Positions 29,101 through 37,506 of a stretch of DNA of 64,000 nt are shown here, piece after piece. The stretch is from assembly GCA_029983755.1 (NCBI GenBank), contig JASBYX010000002.1:1-64000 (forward strand), read 5' to 3'. Below the pieces are notes generated by a model. It had not been told where the DNA came from. It did not search any database and saw only the letters and a list, made by a program, of their open reading frames with translations. Numbering within the stretch: the stretch's first letter is position 1; each line of letters opens with the position of its first letter. A program made the translations under genes and the position numbers. The stretch comes from Anaerovoracaceae bacterium (GTDB lineage: Bacteria > Bacillota > Clostridia > Peptostreptococcales > Anaerovoracaceae).

Positions 29101-29792
29101 TCTTGGATGAATAAATCTGAAGCATAAAGCATTGCAATAGCAGTTGCCGGTAAAACTGCCCCATGCTCTGAATGATTATGAATATATGCCGATTCACTCC
29201 AGTAATAGTCATCGCAATTTATCGAATCAATAAAGTCTTGAGAGAAGTACAAATAATTGCGTTTATATGTGCATCTAAATTTGGTACTGTCGTATTCGTC
29301 ACCGTATAGTCCGGGAGAAAAACTAAAGTTAAACTCGCCTCTATCGTTTATGTATAGAGTTTTTGCTTTTTTAAATTCATCTTCATAGATAATGAAGTCC
29401 TTGGTCAGCTCGTTTAAGTCAAATAGCGTGTAATTGCTCTTGTCATTAGTTTTACTAAATGGACGTTCCAAACGAACCTTCGGATGTTTTAAGTCTTCAA
29501 GCCGTTTGGCTTCTTCCGCTTCAGTTCTTTCTATATCGAGCAAAACAGCAGCCATGTGTTTACAATATATACCTTGCTTTGCGTGTGGGCAGTTGCAGGA
29601 TATGAGTTTCAGCGTGTCATTGTTCACAGCACCGGTAACATTGTACTTATGGGTTCCATAAACGGTTGCATAAAAATTGAATCCATCTTTCACTTTCTTT
29701 ATTTGTAAGTTGTCCACTCGTCCCTGTCTGAGGTAGTTCCTACCACGGCTCAAAATTGTGCTACTAAAAAGTTGCTTCCAGTTTTTGATCAT
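26112..29792 (-). CDS. SWIM zinc-finger SNF2-family helicase
   Basis: 1226-residue cytoplasmic DNA translocase. The SWIM finger is at residues 66-79 (CNC ... CKH). A long middle region holds the SNF2-associated bacterial domain. The ATPase lobes carry DDMGLGKT (Walker A, about 785), VIDEAQ (about 890), LTGTPIENR, and in lobe 2 SLKAGGTGLNL and DRAHRIGQ. Family roles include remodelling of protein-DNA or RNA polymerase complexes and, in some cases, phage defence. Its stop codon abuts the IS-like repeat end. Single gene, AT-rich. Confidence 0.92.
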   Translation of the reverse strand: MIKNWKQLFSSTILSRGRNYLRQGRVDNLQIKKVKDGFNFYATVYGTHKYNVTGAVNNDTLKLISCNCPHAKQGIYCKHMAAVLLDIERTEAEEAKRLEDLKHPKVRLERPFSKTNDKSNYTLFDLNELTKDFIIYEDEFKKAKTLYINDRGEFNFSFSPGLYGDEYDSTKFRCTYKRNYLYFSQDFIDSINCDDYYWSESAYIHNHSEHGAVLPATAIAMLYASDLFIQENANYLDITDPGSKLLIDLSRNSLGSKGQETAPSKESVTLLPTLTLNNGDYVLTWKIGDKNKLFVLKDVNDLISAYSVKAKFRLGKNKTIDFSREDFDQDSKGYYKIIADSVDTAEKALTYVKSYRASWLSPTLNIKRETPIYKNAWDDFYDISKGKPIFYQDPNTKEKLPINSVEGTPSANLKIEKLVNNKDIFDGIEIHGFLPQIFNGTLHSYFIKLTDTSGELNRIPDNSQPNFGPLELIKNSSNEVYLQIGRNNLSEFYNYTLPELRKYVDFDEPDDDFISEYVSTTPEFTIYLDASSGLPEGKIAVTYDQKTYSIFDWQNNKADSTNRLKFIEEKAFDLMEKYLSVIDPDKEVFCCERSDEAIYTMLTRGVEEMLDFCEVKSTKQFDNLKVRRKAKISIGVSVESDLMNLEVSAEDISHDELLAILSSYKKRKRYHKLRNGQFVDINEDFEELGKMFDSLNISPGELKSGKAELPLYRTLYVEKLLEENDYFYTDRDSRFRELVRDFKTINESSYEVPKSLETVMRNYQIFGYKWLRMMTDYGFGCILADDMGLGKTLQVIGLFQANREMRNGQPSSPSLVVCPASLIYNWEDEIEKFAPDVKVQVIAGSKSVRKELVKRYCNNYDCDVLITSYDFLKRDVELYEDCSFEYVVIDEAQYIKNHNTGAAKSVKVIKARKKIALTGTPIENRLSELWSIFDFLMPGFLYTYDHFRKHIETPIIRNNDDDIMGSLKKMVQPFILRRLKSDVLKDLPEKIEEIKYMKMEEKQQNLYDGQVLKLKKFLINQEDNSFNKTKLQVLAELTKTRQICCDPSVLFEDYDGNSAKTQGCIQLIESAIDGEHKVLVFSQFTSILGILGQKLTAQGIKWYSITGKTPKQERLSLVKDFNSGDVPVFLISLKAGGTGLNLTGADIVVHFDPWWNVAAQNQATDRAHRIGQNRNVTVYKLIIKNSIEEKILDMQEKKKALADEIISGEFRGLSGMSKDEILELLE

Positions 29793-29970
29793 GTTCTCAC
29801 CAATTCTCTCTGTGTTTTAGTGATTTATATTAAAAATCCTATCTTATGGGTAGTATAGCACAAAAAACAGCTAGGTAATTGATTAGATGGGAGGAAATAT
29901 ATTTTTGAGAAAAATTTATGAATTAAAAAACTATAATTTTAATTGTAAAAATTTATGGTTTAAATTGTGA

Positions 29971-29999
29971 TTGAAAATAAGCGTAAAATTAGTTACAAT
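29971..29999 (+). promoter_or_regulatory. Promoter of the AlbA-type gene
   Basis: TTGAAA (29971-29976), 17-bp spacer, TACAAT (29994-29999), 43 bp before the start codon. Confidence 0.65.
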
Positions 30000-30042
30000 T
30001 AAACTGCAAAAAATCATATAGAAAGGAGCATAAGGAGACGTT

Positions 30043-31290
30043 ATGAAAGAAGGAAAAACTCTAGAGTTCAAAGGCGACATAACCAATACATTTTTGAAAA
30101 CCGTAAGTGCTTTCGCAAATTACGATGGTGGAAAAATAATATTTGGTATAGCGGATAATGGAGAGGTAATTGGATTTGAAAATCCTACACAGACTTGCTT
30201 AAATATAGAGAATAGAATTAATGACGGAATTCATCCCCAGCCAAACTACAAACTAGAAATAGTCCCTGATGAGAAGCTGATAGTGCTTGAAATAGAGGCT
30301 GGAATTCATAAGCCATATATGTATAAATCCAAGGCATACAGACGCAACGATACTTCGACTATAGAAGTAGATGATACAGAGCTTGTTCGTCTTATATTGG
30401 ATGGGCAAAATTTAAATTATGAAGAGTTACCAGCTGAACAACAAACTCTTACATTCAGAATCCTTGAAGACAAAATACGGGAAGAGATAGGCATTGAATC
30501 CCCTAATAAAGATATACTTAAAACTTTAAACTTATATAATGAAATAGATGGATATAATAAAGCCGGAGAGTTGCTTGCTGATAAGAACAGTTTTCCGGGT
30601 ATTGACATTGCTAAATTTGGGAAAGATATAAGCGTGATCGTAAAAAGAGCTACATTCGAAAAAGAGTCAGTATTGATTGAACTGGAAAAGGCAGTACAAC
30701 TATATAAGGACTATTATCAATATGAGGAAATCCAGGGAATGAATAGAAAAAAGATTGAGCTTGTTCCTGAAAAGGCTTTTAGAGAAGCAGTGGCAAATGC
30801 AATTATTCATAGAACATGGGATATGAAATCCCATATAAGGATACTAATGTTTGATGATAAAATAAAAATCACTTCTCCGGGAGGTTTGCCATTTGGAATT
30901 TCCAACGAAGAATACATAAACGGAGGATTGTCTATCTTGAGAAATCCTATTCTGAGCAATGTTTTTTTCAGACTCCATATAGTAGAGACACTAGGCACGG
31001 GAATTATTAGAATAAAGGAAGCCTACCAAAATAGTAACAAGAAACCTGTATTTGAAGTGAATGAGAATACAATTAAAGTTACTTTGCCCGTTATTAGTGA
31101 TGTCAATCTGAAGGACGATGAGGAACTGGTTTATAACACTTTGAGTAAGACAACTGCTAAATCCATTAGTGAAATCATGGAAAATATTCCATTTAGTAGG
31201 TCAAAGACAGCATCAATATTAAAAGAATTAGCATCGCAAAACTATGTTACTGTAGTTGGCAGAGGTCGAGGAACAAAATACAAACTCTAA
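30043..31290 (+). CDS. AlbA_2-domain ATP-binding transcriptional regulator
   Basis: 415 residues. The N-terminal AlbA_2 (Schlafen-like, formerly AAA_4) domain has LEFKGDITN and FANYDGGKIIFGIADNGEVIGF. The middle GHKL-like ATP site is AFREAVANAIIHR ... SPGGLP ... ETLGTGIIRI. The C-terminal about 65 residues are a winged helix (SKTASILKELASQNYV). Possibly a stress or phage-responsive regulator; targets unknown. Start ATG follows AAGGAGACGTT. Its stop is directly followed by the left 187-bp direct repeat. Confidence 0.85.
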   Translation: MKEGKTLEFKGDITNTFLKTVSAFANYDGGKIIFGIADNGEVIGFENPTQTCLNIENRINDGIHPQPNYKLEIVPDEKLIVLEIEAGIHKPYMYKSKAYRRNDTSTIEVDDTELVRLILDGQNLNYEELPAEQQTLTFRILEDKIREEIGIESPNKDILKTLNLYNEIDGYNKAGELLADKNSFPGIDIAKFGKDISVIVKRATFEKESVLIELEKAVQLYKDYYQYEEIQGMNRKKIELVPEKAFREAVANAIIHRTWDMKSHIRILMFDDKIKITSPGGLPFGISNEEYINGGLSILRNPILSNVFFRLHIVETLGTGIIRIKEAYQNSNKKPVFEVNENTIKVTLPVISDVNLKDDEELVYNTLSKTTAKSISEIMENIPFSRSKTASILKELASQNYVTVVGRGRGTKYKL

Positions 31291-31293
31291 TAA

Positions 31294-31375
31294 AAACGCA
31301 CCGGGCAACGCCATGCCATCTGAATAGCTAGGGGGTTATCTCTAGCTGTAAAGGGCATTTATTCCCGGTGCGTTT
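31294..31375. terminator. Large structured terminator, left copy
   Basis: AAAACGCACCGGG and CCCGGTGCGTTTT form a 13-bp stem enclosing two smaller stems (AGCTAG/CTAGCT; TGCC/GGCA). T-rich on both sides, so able to stop transcription from either strand. Confidence 0.7.
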
Positions 31376-31409
31376 TGTATTTTTATAAATCCTTTGATTA
31401 AAATAGTTT

Positions 31410-31477
31410 TTAATGTTCGTACTCTGCTCTCTGCTCAGGTGGTAATTGATCCATGAGGTCCTTACGCCCTATTTTTA
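31410..31477 (-). pseudogene. 3' remnant of the NhaC-type antiporter gene
   Basis: Encodes only the last 22 codons and the stop, including LMDQLPPEQRAEYEH, identical to the end of the intact gene at 39986. It has no start and is a by-product of the direct duplication. Confidence 0.93.
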
Positions 31478-31546
31478 AATAGACGAGAACTTGTAATAAC
31501 GGGACATTATAATATAACTAAGATATAACCAAGCATCTATGAAACT

Positions 31547-32326
31547 TTAAAAAATGTCTCCAGGGAAGCAAACCTTTCGTCCAAGATCTTCTATATATCT
31601 AACTTTTATGTCGGCATTATATATTTTGCTTAGTAATTCTTCGCTTATCGTTTTTTCAGTTGTTCCTATAATGAAATTGGATTCTGAATCAAGGATACCA
31701 ACTTGGCCATCTAAGAGGATAGCATGGTCTGGAAGGTGAGTGGTCATTATAATTGTATAGTCTTGAATAGCTAAATTTTTGATTAATTTAAGAATACGAA
31801 GCTGGTTACCATAGTCCAAATGATTGGTGGGTTCATCAAATATAAGTATTTCAGGTTCTTGTGTGAGAGCTCTTGCGATAAGTACTTGCTGTCGTTCACC
31901 TCCACTAAGCTCTGTATATGGTCTTGGGGATAATTCTAAAATATTAAGTTTTAGCATCGCCTCCTCAGCGATAGCATAATCGTGACGTGAAGGATTCTGA
32001 AACATATTTATATATGGTGCTCTTCCCATGATAACGAAATCTCTAACCAAGTATGGGAAGGTGACATTGTGCAACTGGGGAACAAAGCCGATTTTTTGGG
32101 ATATTTCTCTTTTACTTAAAGAGTTGATGTTTTTTCCAGATATAAAAATATGCCCTTTAGAAGGCCTAAGGTTGTTCGTTATGCAATTTAATAGTGTTGA
32201 TTTTCCAGAACCATTGTGACCTAAAATAGTTAATATATCTCCTTTACGAAGGGTAAAATCGACTCTATTGAACACATCATCTCGCCTATTATATGTAAAT
32301 GATAAATTTTCAACTTTTATTATCAT
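31547..32326 (-). CDS. ABC transporter ATP-binding protein, cobalamin/siderophore type
   Basis: 259-residue ATPase of the FecE/BtuD family. Walker A GHNGSGKS, Q-loop QLHNVTF, signature LSGGERQQ, Walker B ILIFDEP, and the H-loop TTHLPD are all present. Energises uptake through the permease encoded upstream, whose stop overlaps this start by 4 bp. Part of a three-gene operon behind a cobalamin riboswitch, so vitamin B12 or a corrinoid is the likely cargo. Confidence 0.92.
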   Translation of the reverse strand: MIIKVENLSFTYNRRDDVFNRVDFTLRKGDILTILGHNGSGKSTLLNCITNNLRPSKGHIFISGKNINSLSKREISQKIGFVPQLHNVTFPYLVRDFVIMGRAPYINMFQNPSRHDYAIAEEAMLKLNILELSPRPYTELSGGERQQVLIARALTQEPEILIFDEPTNHLDYGNQLRILKLIKNLAIQDYTIIMTTHLPDHAILLDGQVGILDSESNFIIGTTEKTISEELLSKIYNADIKVRYIEDLGRKVCFPGDIF

Positions 32327-33408
32327 GATAGCCTTCCTCGTTGATTAATTAAGATTATAAGAAAGAAAGGTGTTCCAACTATTCCTGTAAGGATACTTAT
32401 AGGCAATTCGAGGCTTGTTATTGATCTAGCTAAAGTATCTATTATAACCATAAATATTGCACCAAGTATAAATGTAATAGGAATAGATCTTTGGTTATTT
32501 ACACCACCCAACATACGTCCAAGGTGGGGTATTATCAAGCCAACCCAACCGATTGTACCACAAAGACAAACAGCGGATGCAGTAAGTATAGTGGAACAAA
32601 TTATCATTACCCCGCGGGATATATTAACGTTTATCCCAAGGTTCTGTGCCTCTGAATCCCCCAATGACAATATATTTATCCGCCATCTCATCGCTATTAT
32701 TATTACTGTAGCAATTATCATTGGAAGTGCAACAGAAAAAGTTGAAATCATGGTTACCTTCGCAAAGCTACCCATTTGCCAATAAACAATTGATGGCAAT
32801 TCAGTTTCGGGATCTGCAATGTAATTAATTATGCCCATAACAGCATTCATGAAACCATTAACAATAATTCCGGATAACACCAACAAAGTCAAACCATTCT
32901 TGTTGAAAAATTTTGTAATATTCGTTGCTATAAAAACGGTTAAGATTCCGAAAAGGAAAGCTAATACTTGTATTTCAATTGCATTTAGTCCATTTATAAT
33001 TGCAATAGCCGCACCTACACAAGCGCCTGAGGAAACCCCAAGAACATAAGGTGATATCAAGGGGTTTTTAAATACCCCTTGATAAACAGATCCGGAGATT
33101 GCTAATGCACCTCCGACCATAATTGAAGCAAGGACCCTTGGGAGCCTAAGAACAATTATTACACTTTCTTGTCTGGTGCTGCTACCTGAAGATGTATTTG
33201 TTAATTCAGAGATCAGTATTTTTAAAGTTTGAGATATCCCTATATGATATCTTCCGATGCAGAGTGATGAAACAGCAGATACCAGGAGTAAAACTATCAA
33301 AATTGTGATAAATATGTGAAAACGACTTGTGGACAAATAAGGATCTCCGCGATTGTCGGTAGGATTACAACTTGGTTTTCCCATTAAACTATATTTTTGA
33401 GTTTCCAT
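32323..33408 (-). CDS. FecCD-family ABC permease, likely corrinoid transporter
   Basis: 361 residues with about ten membrane helices of the BtuC/FecCD/FhuB type. LPRVLASIMVGGALAISGSVYQGVFKNPL and the IGWVGLIIPHLGRMLGG segment (contact with the ATPase) are characteristic. The first about 30 residues are a hydrophilic extension. Overlaps the binding-protein gene by 20 bp and the ATPase by 4 bp, so translation is coupled. Specificity is inferred from the riboswitch. Confidence 0.92.
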   Translation of the reverse strand: METQKYSLMGKPSCNPTDNRGDPYLSTSRFHIFITILIVLLLVSAVSSLCIGRYHIGISQTLKILISELTNTSSGSSTRQESVIIVLRLPRVLASIMVGGALAISGSVYQGVFKNPLISPYVLGVSSGACVGAAIAIINGLNAIEIQVLAFLFGILTVFIATNITKFFNKNGLTLLVLSGIIVNGFMNAVMGIINYIADPETELPSIVYWQMGSFAKVTMISTFSVALPMIIATVIIIAMRWRINILSLGDSEAQNLGINVNISRGVMIICSTILTASAVCLCGTIGWVGLIIPHLGRMLGGVNNQRSIPITFILGAIFMVIIDTLARSITSLELPISILTGIVGTPFFLIILINQRGRLS

Positions 33409-34495
33409 TTATTTCTCTATGAACGACCCTATCCAACTGTTCTTTTGAAAGATTGTGATCGAAAAACTTAGAAAAGAAATTCTTAATTTCCTTATCCATA
33501 TCAACTTTGTAGATATCTGGTTGAATAACTGATGACAAATACATTGCATAAAGAGGTTTTTCTGTGCAATTTGGTGGTGTCCATCTGTACAATCCCATAG
33601 GGACTTTATAAACTCTATGATTTTTAACAGCAGCAACGTCACTCCAATCCTGACCAGGGATTATATTCTTATAAAGGTCATCGGGTTTAGAGTCATCCCA
33701 GTTACTCAACAAAATAATATCGGGATTAAAGTTTAGAACTTCCTCCATTGTGACCTTGGAACTATCTGCAGAAGAAGCTGTCAGCTCAATATTAGTACCG
33801 CCGACTTTTTCAATCAGTTTAGCATCTACACCTTTTGCATATACGCTTAATTCGTTTATGTCTCTAAATTGAACTACTTTAGGCTTTTCAGAATCTGAAA
33901 GATTCCTTATTTCGGAATCCTTTTTGTTGAGTTTTGTATCGACTTCATCGTACCACTGAAGCAACTCATCCGCTCTATCTTTACAATTTAGAATTTCCCC
34001 TAGCATTTTTATTAGTTGCCTTAGACTATTCATATCTGTTGCTGATTTAACGCAGACAGCAGGTATACCCATTTTATTGACCTTTTTTGCTTCCTCTGAC
34101 TGGGTATCCCAAAAGATTACTAAATCTGCGTTGCTATTAGCTAATTCTTCTAAACTCACCTGCATGTCATTATTGACCATGTTTTTATTAACATATTTTT
34201 TGAAATTAGGAGCTAAATCTTTCATTATAGAATTTTCGTATCCCTCTAAGGCGGATGGTGTAATAGCGATCTGGTTATTATCTTTGGATGTCATGAAATA
34301 TATCATGTTTGGCAGTACTACAGGAGATACTACAATGTGTTCGGGATGTGTCGGGACTTCTATTTCGATACCAGTTGCATCGACGATTGTCCTACTATCG
34401 GATGTTTTTCTAGAATCTTTGTTACCACACCCTGAAAAAACAAAAGAAAAAACAATTAGACAAATTAGTAGAGATATAAATTTCTTTCCCTTCAT
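33389..34495 (-). CDS. Substrate-binding lipoprotein of the corrinoid ABC transporter
   Basis: 368 residues. A lipoprotein signal (FSFVFSGC at about residues 16-23) anchors it outside the membrane, followed by a class III periplasmic-binding fold of the BtuF/FepB type (PNMIYFMTS, LEELANSNADLVIFWD, VYKVPMGLYRW). ATG 34495 is selected, with AAAGGA six bases upstream; the longer frame to 34540 runs through the terminator hairpin. First gene after the riboswitch. Confidence 0.9.
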   Translation of the reverse strand: MKGKKFISLLICLIVFSFVFSGCGNKDSRKTSDSRTIVDATGIEIEVPTHPEHIVVSPVVLPNMIYFMTSKDNNQIAITPSALEGYENSIMKDLAPNFKKYVNKNMVNNDMQVSLEELANSNADLVIFWDTQSEEAKKVNKMGIPAVCVKSATDMNSLRQLIKMLGEILNCKDRADELLQWYDEVDTKLNKKDSEIRNLSDSEKPKVVQFRDINELSVYAKGVDAKLIEKVGGTNIELTASSADSSKVTMEEVLNFNPDIILLSNWDDSKPDDLYKNIIPGQDWSDVAAVKNHRVYKVPMGLYRWTPPNCTEKPLYAMYLSSVIQPDIYKVDMDKEIKNFFSKFFDHNLSKEQLDRVVHREINGNSKI

Positions 34496-34510
34496 GATAA
34501 TTCCTTTCAT

Positions 34511-34550
34511 AAAAAAGCCTTCTTTGACGAAGGAACACAAAGAAGGCTAA
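34511..34550 (-). terminator. Riboswitch expression platform: intrinsic terminator
   Basis: On the minus strand, AGCCTTCTTTG (34548-34538) and CAAAGAAGGCT (34526-34516) form an 11-bp stem followed by TTTTTT. It lies between the aptamer and the first gene, so cobalamin binding would favour termination. Confidence 0.88.
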
Positions 34551-34588
34551 TTAAAACAGATCCTGAATACTCGTCAAGTTTGTTTTGC

Positions 34589-34726
34589 AAATTGTTTGAA
34601 GTATCCTGGCTAAAGATCAACATACTATACGCCTTCCCGAAATTATCAGTGGCATAATTGTATAGCACTCCCTTTTACAGTGGCGGTACCGCGCCAGAAT
34701 TTCACTGGCTTCCATACAAACAACTA
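34589..34726 (-). promoter_or_regulatory. Cobalamin riboswitch aptamer
   Basis: About 138 nt on the minus strand. Conserved cobalamin elements in order: GGAAGCCAGTGAAATTCTGGC, GGTACCGCCACTGTAA, GCCACTG, GGGAAGGCG and the B12 box AGCCAGGATACT. The ends close as P1 (AGTTGTTTGTAT with ATACTTCAAACAATT). It is compact compared with long AdoCbl switches and may belong to the shorter class II group. Controls the three-gene ABC operon. Confidence 0.9.
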
Positions 34727-34748
34727 TACTAATATTCGATTTTAAAAG

Positions 34749-34778
34749 ATAATATCATATCTTTGGCATCCTAGTCAA
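34749..34778 (-). promoter_or_regulatory. Promoter of the riboswitch-ABC operon
   Basis: On the minus strand: TTGACT (34778-34773), 18-bp spacer, TATTAT (34754-34749). Start would be a few bases before the aptamer. Confidence 0.7.
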
Positions 34779-34876
34779 TCTAAAGAAAAGAACAATACAG
34801 TATATTTGTTAAGTTATACGAAGATTAAGCTTTAGCATTATTCATGAAATAAATAATTATAAATCTGTATATTTTA

Positions 34877-34905
34877 TTGACAACGACTGACAAGGATGCT
34901 AGAAT
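34877..34905 (+). promoter_or_regulatory. Promoter of the guanidino-hydrolase operon
   Basis: TTGACA (34877-34882), 17-bp spacer, TAGAAT (34900-34905). Predicted start near 34912, inside the first palindrome. Confidence 0.75.
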
Positions 34906-34907
34906 TA

Positions 34908-34938
34908 TTGTACACAAAATACATAAAATTGTATACAA
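34908..34938 (+). promoter_or_regulatory. Twin palindromic operators, likely for the GntR regulator
   Basis: TTGTACACAA (34908-34917) and TTGTATACAA (34929-34938) are near-identical 10-bp palindromes 21 bp apart, two helical turns, covering the start site. Small AT-rich palindromes of this kind suit FCD-type GntR dimers; the regulator at 37507 is the obvious candidate. Confidence 0.65.
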
Positions 34939-34964
34939 ATTTTAAGTTTGAGGAGGACATTAAA

Positions 34965-35840
34965 ATGAAGTACGGTTGTCAGTCTATGGTAAACAAAATC
35001 GAATCTATTCTGATTAAGAAACCTGAACAAGCCTTTATTAGCCAGGACCATTTGGATAATAACTATAAGGCGTATAATTACATTGGATGCCCCAATTATA
35101 AGAAAAGTGTGGAAGAATATGATATTTTTGAGAATATAATTAAGGATAATGTGGAAAACGTTTATCATCTTCCAGAAAACAACTTGGTTGGGCTTGACTC
35201 TATTTATGCACATGATTCTTTGAAGGTTACTAAACATGGAGCAATATATTTTCCAATGGGGAAGAAATTAAGACAGAATGAAAGAAAAGCAACCGAAGAA
35301 TTTTTAAAATCAAAAGGTGTACCAACCTTAGGATATATTGAGGCTCCTGGGAAAATGGAAGGAGGAGATGTTGTTTGGATTGATGAAAAAACGGTTGCGA
35401 TAGGATGTGGATATCGAACTAATTATGAAGGTATTGAACAGTTCAAAGCACTCACTAAGGATTTTATTGAAGAATATATTATTGTTGAAACTCCATATGC
35501 AGACGGACCTGATGCATGCCTTCATTTGATGAGTATTATAAGCTTAGTTGATAAAGACTTAGCCGTTGTGTACTCAAAATACATGCCAGTTGTGTTTAGA
35601 AACTACTTAATAGAAAGAGGGATCAAGCTAATTGAGGTGGACGATAAGGAATATGATTATCTGGGATGTAATGTATTGGCATTAGCTCCAAGAAAAGTTG
35701 TTATTATAGATGGAGTTCCTAACATCACAAAAAAACTGAGAGAGGAAGGGTGTGAAGTTTTTACATATCCAGGGAAAGAAGTTTCATATAGAGGTACTGG
35801 AGGGCCAACTTGTTTCACCTGTCCAATAACAAGAGAATAA
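34965..35840 (+). CDS. Amidinotransferase/DDAH-family guanidino hydrolase
   Basis: 291 residues of the guanidino-group modifying superfamily (arginine deiminase, DDAH, amidinotransferases). Catalytic set visible: MEGGDVVWID (Glu/Asp), DACLHLMS (His) and the nucleophile Cys in GGPTCFTCP. It would attack the guanidine carbon of arginine or a modified arginine, giving citrulline or ornithine-type products. ATG 34965 lies behind GAGGAGGAC; the longer frame from 34896 covers the operators. First of four genes with AGCS, GntR and M20 functions. Confidence 0.82.
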   Translation: MKYGCQSMVNKIESILIKKPEQAFISQDHLDNNYKAYNYIGCPNYKKSVEEYDIFENIIKDNVENVYHLPENNLVGLDSIYAHDSLKVTKHGAIYFPMGKKLRQNERKATEEFLKSKGVPTLGYIEAPGKMEGGDVVWIDEKTVAIGCGYRTNYEGIEQFKALTKDFIEEYIIVETPYADGPDACLHLMSIISLVDKDLAVVYSKYMPVVFRNYLIERGIKLIEVDDKEYDYLGCNVLALAPRKVVIIDGVPNITKKLREEGCEVFTYPGKEVSYRGTGGPTCFTCPITRE

Positions 35841-35911
35841 CAAAATAACGATCAAGTAGATATCGAAAATGATTCCATCGTAGCTGAACAGCTAGGAAAG
35901 TGAGGGTTGGA

Positions 35912-37390
35912 ATGAGTATTACAGATATAGTTACGGTTGTTGTTTATGATTATTTATGGGGTTTACCACTTGTATTTTTGGTTTTAACTGCCGGTGCCTT
36001 TCTTACTTTGAGAACGGGGTTTTTCCAAATTCAATTTTTCCGAAAAGCCTTTGCTCAAACGAAAATTAGTTTGATCGGAGAAAAACAAGCAGAGAAAAAT
36101 AGTAAAACGGGAGTAATATCATCATTTGAAGCCATGAGCATGGCTTTAGGTACGACAATAGGTGTTGGCAATATAGGCGGCGTTGCAACGGCTATAGCAT
36201 TAGGTGGTCCAGGAGCTATATTTTGGATGTGGATTGCAGGGCTCTTTGGTTTAGTAATTAAAACGGTTGAAATAACATTGGCAGTTTATTATAGATCAAG
36301 AACAGATCAAGGAGAATCATATGGTGGACCCAACTACTATATGCATAAAGGGATCGGTATTGAAAAAGGCTACAAGAAACTGTCAAAATTTCTTAGTTTT
36401 ATATTCGCCTTCGGTTTTATACTTGGAATATTTTTAAACATTCAAACATATACCGTTTCTGAAGCTGTTGCAGGGACTTTTTCGTTTAATGCTAATTGGG
36501 TTGCAATTGTATACACTGTTGCACTGTACATAATGATCAGTGGCGGTATGAAAAGAATTGGGAAAATTGCAACAATAATCGTACCTTTTATGTGTGCGTT
36601 CTACATAATAGGAGGATTGATAGTAATCATAATTAATATTGAGAACCTTATACCTTCGATAGGTCTAATTATCAAGGCGGCTTTCAATCCTATTGCTGCC
36701 ACAGGGGGATTTGCAGGATCTAGCGTAAGCTTAGCTCTAAAATCGGGAATGAGTAGATCTGTGTTTAGCAATGAGGCTGGTTGGGGTTCCGCACCAATGA
36801 TTCATGCGTCAGCAAAAGTAAACCATCCTTTAAAACAAGGGATGATTGGTATTTTTGAAGTGTTCTTCGATACTATTATTGTTTGTTCAATAACTGGACT
36901 AGTGATTATTATTACAGGACAGTGGAAAACAGGATTAGACGGCGCAACCCTTACTTTAAGTGCGTTTGAAACAGGAATGGGAAATGTTGGAAGAATAATT
37001 CTTGCAGTTGGTATATTTTTCTTTGGACTAACTACTTCTAGTGGTGTCTATACTCAGATAGAAGTTGTACTTAGATACATTTTTAAAAAATCGAAAATAA
37101 GAAAAAATCTTTTGACAGCATATAAATGGTTTTATCCAATTCCGAGTATAGCGTTGGTTTTTATCGCTAAAAAAAACGGTTTACCGGGAACGACTGTTTG
37201 GTTATTTTCAGATGCATCAACAGCACTGCCTATTTTTGCAAATATATTGACATTATTAATCTTGTCTCCGAAATTTATGAAAATTGTAAAAGACTATAAA
37301 GCCAGATATTTAAACAAAGGGATAGTAGATAATGAGTTTAAAGTATTCTTTGAAGGGTCTGATGATGAGAATAGAGTTGACAAAGTGTAA
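35912..37390 (+). CDS. AGCS-family sodium:amino acid symporter
   Basis: 492-residue membrane protein with about eleven helices of the alanine or glycine:cation symporter family. GTTIGVGNIGGVATAIALGGPGA is the family signature, and SNEAGWGSAPMIHASAK holds the sodium/substrate region. It brings a small neutral amino acid or, given its neighbours, possibly a product or substrate of the guanidino hydrolase. ATG 35912 follows GAGGG. 71 bp after the hydrolase gene. Confidence 0.92.
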   Translation: MSITDIVTVVVYDYLWGLPLVFLVLTAGAFLTLRTGFFQIQFFRKAFAQTKISLIGEKQAEKNSKTGVISSFEAMSMALGTTIGVGNIGGVATAIALGGPGAIFWMWIAGLFGLVIKTVEITLAVYYRSRTDQGESYGGPNYYMHKGIGIEKGYKKLSKFLSFIFAFGFILGIFLNIQTYTVSEAVAGTFSFNANWVAIVYTVALYIMISGGMKRIGKIATIIVPFMCAFYIIGGLIVIIINIENLIPSIGLIIKAAFNPIAATGGFAGSSVSLALKSGMSRSVFSNEAGWGSAPMIHASAKVNHPLKQGMIGIFEVFFDTIIVCSITGLVIIITGQWKTGLDGATLTLSAFETGMGNVGRIILAVGIFFFGLTTSSGVYTQIEVVLRYIFKKSKIRKNLLTAYKWFYPIPSIALVFIAKKNGLPGTTVWLFSDASTALPIFANILTLLILSPKFMKIVKDYKARYLNKGIVDNEFKVFFEGSDDENRVDKV

Positions 37391-37506
37391 AAAATAGATA
37401 GATGTATATAATCTGAGACTTAATTTATATATTGTGATTTTAAGGAATATATCATCGTGAGAAAACCACCTTTATGTGTTATAATCATTCTAACAAGGAG
37501 GCAAAC

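Larger units (their letters stand above)
31291..31477. repeat. Left copy of a 187-bp direct repeat
   Basis: 186 of 187 bases match 39867-40053 (C/T difference in the GGGCAACGCC segment), without gaps. It contains a terminator-like structured segment and the last 68 bp of the antiporter gene. It starts one base after the stop of the AlbA-type gene. Confidence 0.97.

Noticed and set aside
31547..34495. Iron-siderophore transporter as first assignment
   Set aside because: Family members also carry B12, and a cobalamin riboswitch with terminator controls the operon, which favours corrinoid.
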